Positions 59,476 to 64,000 of a stretch of DNA of 64,000 nt are shown in pieces (within the stretch, counting starts at the first letter, position 1; every line of letters begins with the position of its first letter). The translations under genes and the position numbers were made by a program. The stretch comes from Nocardioides sp. CER19 (lineage in GTDB: Bacteria > Actinomycetota > Actinomycetes > Propionibacteriales > Nocardioidaceae): assembly GCF_029846275.1 (NCBI RefSeq), contig NZ_JARVWS010000001.1, forward strand, positions 1,672,028 to 1,736,027. Direction: 5' to 3'. The notes beneath the pieces are model-generated. The model ran no database searches, had not been told where the DNA came from, and was given only the letters and a program-made list of their open reading frames with translations.

Positions 59476-60650
59476 CGCTGGCGGTCGAACCACTGTCGTT
59501 CGAGGACTACCTGACCTTCATCGCCGACCGTCGGGTCAGCTTCATGCAGTCCCCGTCGTGGTCGGCGGTGAAGGACAGGTGGGCCGGGGAGCGCCTGGGG
59601 TGGCGTGACGAGGCCGGAAGGCTCGTCGGGGTGGGCCTGCTCCTGCTCCGGCGCATCCCGTTCGTCAGAGGCTCCATCGGCAACCTGGCCGACGGGCCGG
59701 TGATCGACTGGGCCGGATACACGACGGAGGACGTGGTCGACCCGCTCGTGCTCCACCTCCGCAACCGCGGTCTCGTGAGCCTGCGGCTCGCCCCGGACCA
59801 GGTCGTGCGGCGCTGGCGCGCGGCGACGATCAAGGCAGCGGTCGGCACGGGACGGCGCATCGACGACGTACCGCCCGACGTGGTGGACCCGATCGGTGCG
59901 CGGCTGGTCAGGGACCTGGAGCGAGGGGGGTGGAGACGCCCCGTGGAGTGGGACGGGCAGTACGGTCCGACGCGGCACTCCTTCCGGATCGACCTCACCG
60001 GTCGGACCCCGGAGGCGCTGTTCGGCGCGATGAACCAGCAGTGGCGACGGGGGATCCGCAAGGCCGCGAAGGCCGGCGTCGTGGTGGAGCGGGGCGGCTA
60101 CGACGACCTCCCGGACTTCTACCGGGTCTACGCGGAGACGGCCCGGCGAGAGCAGTTCCCACCGTTTCCTCCCGACTACTTCCAACGTGCCTGGCGGGCG
60201 CTCTCGCGCGAGGCGCCCGACCGCATCCGCCTCTACCTCGCGCGTCACGACGGTGAGGCCTTGGCCGGGACGCTCGTGACCCGGACGGGAGGGCTGGCCT
60301 GCTACGCCTACGGCGGCTCTGCGACCCATCGGCGGGAGGTCTATCCCAGCAACGCGGCGCACTGGCGCATCATGTGCGACCTGCTGTCCGAGGGCGTCGA
60401 CGTCTACGACATGCGCGGGGTGAGCGACAGCCTCGACCCGGACGACGGGAAGTTCGGGGTCCTGCGGTTCAAGCTCGGAACCGGGGGCGAGCTCGTCGAG
60501 CACGTGAGCACGTGGGAGCTGGTGATGCGGCCGATCCCGCACCACACCGCCATGACCGCGTGGCGACTGCGCCTCCCCGTCGTACGGCGCCTCGAATCGG
60601 TCCGAGAAATGAGGCGGTCCGCGAGCGGGATGCCGACGGGCGGCGCCTGA
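59472..60650 (+). CDS. FemA/FemB-family aminoacyltransferase
   Basis: This 392-residue protein has two GNAT-like halves as in FemABX enzymes, which transfer amino acids from aminoacyl-tRNA to peptidoglycan precursors. Signatures are SFMQSPSWSAVKDRWAGERL, FGAMNQQWRRGIRKAAKAGV, and ACYAYGGSATHRREVYPSNA followed by HWRIMCDLLSEGVDVYDMRG. GTG at 59472 lies in a GTGA overlap with the ATP-grasp gene. Being in an EPS operon away from cell-wall genes, it may decorate a lipid-linked glycan or a peptide stem used for attachment. Confidence 0.87.
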   Translation: MTLAVEPLSFEDYLTFIADRRVSFMQSPSWSAVKDRWAGERLGWRDEAGRLVGVGLLLLRRIPFVRGSIGNLADGPVIDWAGYTTEDVVDPLVLHLRNRGLVSLRLAPDQVVRRWRAATIKAAVGTGRRIDDVPPDVVDPIGARLVRDLERGGWRRPVEWDGQYGPTRHSFRIDLTGRTPEALFGAMNQQWRRGIRKAAKAGVVVERGGYDDLPDFYRVYAETARREQFPPFPPDYFQRAWRALSREAPDRIRLYLARHDGEALAGTLVTRTGGLACYAYGGSATHRREVYPSNAAHWRIMCDLLSEGVDVYDMRGVSDSLDPDDGKFGVLRFKLGTGGELVEHVSTWELVMRPIPHHTAMTAWRLRLPVVRRLESVREMRRSASGMPTGGA

Positions 60651-62242
60651 TGGCGGGCCCGAGTCGCCGGACCACCTTCGTCGGCGGGCTGTGGAACACC
60701 GCCGCGATGGTGGTGCCGATGCTGTCGGCGCTGCTGTTGTCGGTGGTCATCGCCCGAAGGCTCGGGCCGGCGGAGCTGGGCGCCCAGAGCGTCGTCGCCT
60801 ACACCGGCGGCCTGGTCGGCAGCCTCGTCGTCATGGCCGCCACCCACTGCACGACCCAGGTCATGGGTGCCGCCTACGGGGCCGACGACGTGCGGCGGTT
60901 GGCCACCCTCCGGCGGCTCTCGGGGGTCGTGCACGTCAGCGGCGGCGTGCTGGCCGGACTGCTGCTCGTCGGCGTCGGAAGCGCCCGGGACCACACCCTG
61001 GCCTGGGTGTTCATCGGCCTGGTCACCTTCCTCGACGCGCTCGGCTGGTCCTCGGGGAGCCGGCTGATCGCCCGTTCCGGGTGGAGCGAGGTGAGCCGGC
61101 TGCGGCTGGTCAGCCAGATCGCCGCGTCGCTGCTGGGTGTGCTCGCCGTGCTCCTCGGCGGTGGAGTGGCCGCCGTCTTCGGCGTCCAGGTGCTCACCTC
61201 CGCCTGGCTGACCACCTCGCTGCATCGCCGTGAGAGGCGCGAGTGGCGCGCGTGGGCGGGACGCGTCCTGCCGTCGGCGAAGGTGGCCCTGCGGCCCCTG
61301 GCCAGGCTCTGGGGGCTGTTCGTCCTCAGCGCCGCCCTGGTCCAGATCGTCGACAAGCGCATCGAGCTGCTCTTCCTCGATGCGTTCCGCAGCCGCCAGG
61401 AGGTCGCCGTCTACGCCGTCGCGTTCAGCCTGGTCACGGTCGCGGTGACCATCCCGGGCGCGCTCCTCGGCGCGGCCCTCCCCGCCATCGCGGCGGCCTC
61501 CACCGCCGACGGTGTCACCTCGCTGCACGGGCACCTGCGCCGGGCGGAACGAGTGGCGGTGCTGTTCGGCTTCCTGTTGTGCGCCGCGCTGGCGACCGTG
61601 GGACCGCCGTTGATCCTCGTGTTCTGGGGCGAGGGCCTGCACGGAGCCGCGTCGCTCATGCCGCTGATGGCGCTCAGCGTGCTGCTGGTGCCGCTCCCCA
61701 CCCTGCTCCAGACCTTCTGGACGGGCATCGGCCGGCTCGGACCCGTGCTGCTCGCGAACGGACTGGGCGCGGTCGCCGACCTGGGCACCGCCCTGGCGCT
61801 GGTCCCGCCGCTGGGCGTGACCGGGGCGGCGTTGGCCAACGTCGTGGCCCAGTCGGTGGCCTGCGCCGCCATCGTCGTCTGGTCCCGGCGCCATGGCGCC
61901 GCGGTGGGGGCGTCGCCGGGCGACCTGCTGCGGTTCGCGGGGGTGGCGGCCCTCAGCGGCGGGGCGGCGGCCGCGGCGGCGTACGCACTGGGTGATGTCA
62001 GCCAGGTGTTGGCGCTCGTCGGGGCGGCCGTCGCCTTCGTCGTCGTGCTGGCGGTGGTCGGGCTGCTCGCCGGCCTCGTCCCAGGCGAGGACGCCGACTG
62101 GATCGCCGACATCGTGCCCCATCCCGTCCGGCCGGCACTCGCCGTCGTCGGTGGACAGCGCTGGGCGCGCGCCTCGCGGCAGGCCACGGCGCCCGGGCGC
62201 GCGGTCCGACCTGCGCATCACCGCCACCCGCGATCGAGATAG
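60650..62242 (+). CDS. Wzx-like polysaccharide flippase (MATE/MOP superfamily)
   Basis: This 530-residue membrane protein has about 12-14 hydrophobic segments and the typical start FVGGLWNTAAMVVPMLSALL, then VVIARRLGPAELGAQSVVAY. It should flip the lipid-linked repeat unit across the membrane for the polymerase. The C-terminal 60 residues are basic and disordered-looking. ATG at 60650 overlaps the FemAB stop by one base. It is the last gene of the operon. Confidence 0.88.
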   Translation: MAGPSRRTTFVGGLWNTAAMVVPMLSALLLSVVIARRLGPAELGAQSVVAYTGGLVGSLVVMAATHCTTQVMGAAYGADDVRRLATLRRLSGVVHVSGGVLAGLLLVGVGSARDHTLAWVFIGLVTFLDALGWSSGSRLIARSGWSEVSRLRLVSQIAASLLGVLAVLLGGGVAAVFGVQVLTSAWLTTSLHRRERREWRAWAGRVLPSAKVALRPLARLWGLFVLSAALVQIVDKRIELLFLDAFRSRQEVAVYAVAFSLVTVAVTIPGALLGAALPAIAAASTADGVTSLHGHLRRAERVAVLFGFLLCAALATVGPPLILVFWGEGLHGAASLMPLMALSVLLVPLPTLLQTFWTGIGRLGPVLLANGLGAVADLGTALALVPPLGVTGAALANVVAQSVACAAIVVWSRRHGAAVGASPGDLLRFAGVAALSGGAAAAAAYALGDVSQVLALVGAAVAFVVVLAVVGLLAGLVPGEDADWIADIVPHPVRPALAVVGGQRWARASRQATAPGRAVRPAHHRHPRSR

Positions 62243-62399
62243 CGCGCGTCGGTGGGCGGACCGCTCAGCTCACCCGCCTCGCGGCCGAATCTCCTGCTGA
62301 GTGCCGGACCGCGCGGACTTGCCGTCGTCTTCGAGACGGCCGGGGTTGCGAGGTCGAGAGCCTCTTGTCCCGTCCGAACACGATGACTGTGCAGGTCTG

Positions 62400-63392
62400 A
62401 TGCCCCAGATCTTCCGCTCGCCGTCCCAGGACTCCTTCATGCTCGTACGTCGGCCCGCGTGGCACACCCGGGCGGCCATCGCGCAAGTGATCATGGCGCT
62501 GTTCAGCCTGGCTGCTGCGCTGGCCGCTCATGACGGTGCGGTGCGAGGGGTCCTCTTCGCCGCAGGATCGGTGGTCGCGGCCGTCGTGCTCTGGACGACT
62601 CTGGCGCGCCGGGAGAGCGCTCGGCTCCTGCTGGCCTGGCCGCTGCTGACGCTGGTGCTGCTGACGGTCGCGTCGTTCGTGATCCCCGACGGAGCCCGGC
62701 TGACGGTGAGCTTCATCGTCATCGCGTTCCTGTTCGCCGGGCTGACCCAGCCGCCGCTGGCGTCGCTGTGGCTCGTCGCTCCCGCTCTGGTCGTCCACTG
62801 GTCGGTCATCGACCTTCCTCCGGCGCAGGCGGCGATCCGGATGACGATCGCTGCGTTCGTGTGGGTCGCGACGGCGGAGCTCCCTGCACGGTTGACCTTC
62901 GATCTCCGCACGGCGCGGCTCCAGCTCGCTCGCGAGGCGGCGACCGACCCGCTGACCGGGTTGGCGAACCGTCGTGGCTGGAAGGTCGATGTGGAGCGCC
63001 TGGTCCATGCGGTGTCGCGCAGCGGCCGCCCCCTCGCGCTCATGCTGCTCGACCTGGACCACTTCAAGGCCTTCAACGACCGGTACGGCCACCTGGTCGG
63101 CGACGAGCTCTTGGCGACGTTCGCCCGACGCATCCAGTTCGGCCTTCCGCCCGAGGCGGTCGTCGCCCGCTGGGGAGGGGAGGAGTTCGCCATCGCGCTG
63201 CCCGACACGACCCCCACCGAGGCGGTCGCCGTGGCGGAACGGATCCGGGCAGCCGTGCCGATGCAGCAGACCTGCTCCGTGGGACTCACGTTGTCCGGGG
63301 CCGGCGACAGCGAGAGCTCGCTCGTCGCTCGTGCCGACGCGGCGCTGTACGCCGCGAAGAACGCCGGTCGTGACCGGGTGGCGGCCGGCTGA
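62400..63392 (+). CDS. Membrane GGDEF-domain diguanylate cyclase
   Basis: This protein of about 330 residues has six hydrophobic segments (residues about 20-160) followed by a GGDEF domain that makes cyclic di-GMP from GTP. The signature reads WGGEEF, with LDLDHFKAFNDRYGH upstream, so the active site is intact. The residues before WGGEEF (EAVVAR) lack the RxxD inhibitory site. ATG at 62400 was chosen; GTG at 62301 and ATG at 62439 are also possible. Its place after the EPS operon suggests c-di-GMP control of matrix production. Confidence 0.87.
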   Translation: MPQIFRSPSQDSFMLVRRPAWHTRAAIAQVIMALFSLAAALAAHDGAVRGVLFAAGSVVAAVVLWTTLARRESARLLLAWPLLTLVLLTVASFVIPDGARLTVSFIVIAFLFAGLTQPPLASLWLVAPALVVHWSVIDLPPAQAAIRMTIAAFVWVATAELPARLTFDLRTARLQLAREAATDPLTGLANRRGWKVDVERLVHAVSRSGRPLALMLLDLDHFKAFNDRYGHLVGDELLATFARRIQFGLPPEAVVARWGGEEFAIALPDTTPTEAVAVAERIRAAVPMQQTCSVGLTLSGAGDSESSLVARADAALYAAKNAGRDRVAAG

Positions 63393-63412
63393 GCGTTCGG
63401 CCGGTGCCGGCA

Positions 63413-63826
63413 TCAGCGCGACAGGCGCAGCTCTGCCCCGATCCGGGTCCCCTGATCCTCGACATAGGCCCATTGCACGGACAGCAGGTCGACGATGCTC
63501 AGCCCACGACCGCGCGAGTCGCTGGGGCCGGTCCTCTGAGGCGCGAGCGAGCTCACGTGTCCCCAGTCGTGCACGCCCACCTGCACCACCTCTGCCGTCA
63601 CCCGCCATCCGACCTCGATCATGCCGTCGGCGTCGGGGCGACCGTGCTCGACCGCGTTGGCGACCAGTTCTCCCAGGACCAACGCTGCGTCTGCTGCCGC
63701 GGACCGCGAGGCACCGGCGCCCATCAGGTCGGTGTGCAACGAACGTCGTGCCCAGACCGCAGAGGCGGGGACCTGCGGCACCCGCGAACAGGTCCACGCC
63801 GGTTCGACGGACCCAGAAGACGACAC
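63413..63826 (-). CDS. SpoIIAB/RsbW-like HATPase-domain regulator
   Basis: This 137-residue protein is a stand-alone GHKL ATPase of the anti-sigma-factor type. The N-box ELVANAVEHG, the G1-like VGVHDWG and the G2 region GRGLSIVDLL are visible. In actinobacteria such proteins are usually single-domain partners of anti-anti-sigma factors and PP2C phosphatases, though no such partner lies in this window. It converges on the diguanylate cyclase gene across a 20-bp gap. Confidence 0.85.
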   Translation of the reverse strand: MSSSGSVEPAWTCSRVPQVPASAVWARRSLHTDLMGAGASRSAAADAALVLGELVANAVEHGRPDADGMIEVGWRVTAEVVQVGVHDWGHVSSLAPQRTGPSDSRGRGLSIVDLLSVQWAYVEDQGTRIGAELRLSR

Positions 63827-64000
63827 GAGACCCCCTCAGCGAAACCCTGACAAGTCGGAGGTTCCCACCTGGCGGGCTCGGGGCTACATGACACGCCATC
63901 CGTCACCCTTGGGGGTGGGATCGGCGGCTGGTTCTGTCACCCCCAGGGGCCAATCCGGCACCGGCGCCGTTATGGCGGCGCTCATGTCGGGGATGCCTTG
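63827..64000. other. Intergenic end of window with a doubled GTCACCC motif
   Basis: No gene is complete here. Upstream of the HATPase gene a GTCACCC-N2-GGGG-like element occurs at 63902 and again at 63936, and the first also forms CACCC-TTGG-GGGTG. An ATG at 63972 opens a frame to the window edge but is too short to judge. Confidence 0.35.

Overview
The window is high-GC, gene-dense DNA from an actinobacterium. Frequent GTG starts, 4-bp ATGA/GTGA gene overlaps, a BioQ-type biotin regulator, an Eis-family acetyltransferase and tRNA-Gln beside glutamyl-tRNA synthetase all fit Actinomycetota. A Nocardioides-like member of the Propionibacteriales is my best guess from gene content and repeat style, not from a search. 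No prophage, integrase, intact insertion sequence, rRNA or CRISPR array was seen.

Layout. 1-10.3 kb is core or near-core: the 3' end of citramalate synthase, a GNAT enzyme, an amidase, an ECF biotin transporter (bioN, bioM, bioY) divergent from its TetR repressor with two operators, an FAH-family enzyme, gltX, a CPBP membrane protease, tRNA-Gln and tRNA-Glu. 10.4-11.9 kb holds a small unknown protein and Hsp20. 11.9-21.2 kb is a catabolic locus: an APC permease and a LysR regulator face each other across a control region, followed by a six-gene operon (flavin monooxygenase, aldehyde dehydrogenase, RidA, DUF1028, M20 amidohydrolase, aspartate ammonia-lyase). The same ATC-N9-GAT site sits before both units. 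21.2-24.1 kb is a TetR gene flanked by two matching operators and a dimethylamine-dehydrogenase-like flavoenzyme.

24.2-36.1 kb is a plus-strand block: a dipeptide-type ABC importer, an Eis-like acetyltransferase, then a DszC-like monooxygenase, an SsuD-like luciferase-fold enzyme, a divergent luciferase-like protein, an NtaA/DszA-like monooxygenase and a flavin reductase. It looks like uptake plus oxidative cleavage of an organosulfur or N-containing compound. 36.1-44.5 kb on the minus strand is a translationally coupled CoA-ester operon (crotonase, acetoacetyl-CoA synthetase-like, hydroxyacyl-CoA dehydrogenase-like, AMP ligase, amidohydrolase) followed by MarR and an MFS exporter; a shared sequence near both promoters suggests MarR controls both.

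44.6-45.4 kb is a decayed stretch: a frameshifted DUF2255 remnant, an intact cupin and a truncated aldo/keto reductase. 45.5-47.8 kb encodes two coupled beta-propeller lipoproteins. 48.0-62.2 kb is an exopolysaccharide operon of twelve tightly packed genes: initiating sugar transferase, three glycosyltransferases, a chain-length/kinase-like protein without the P-loop lysine, a polymerase-like membrane protein, a beta-helix protein, a Wzx-like flippase, and an unusual ATP-grasp plus two FemAB/GNAT-like genes that may decorate the glycan with amino acids. A GGDEF diguanylate cyclase and a SpoIIAB-like ATPase end the window.
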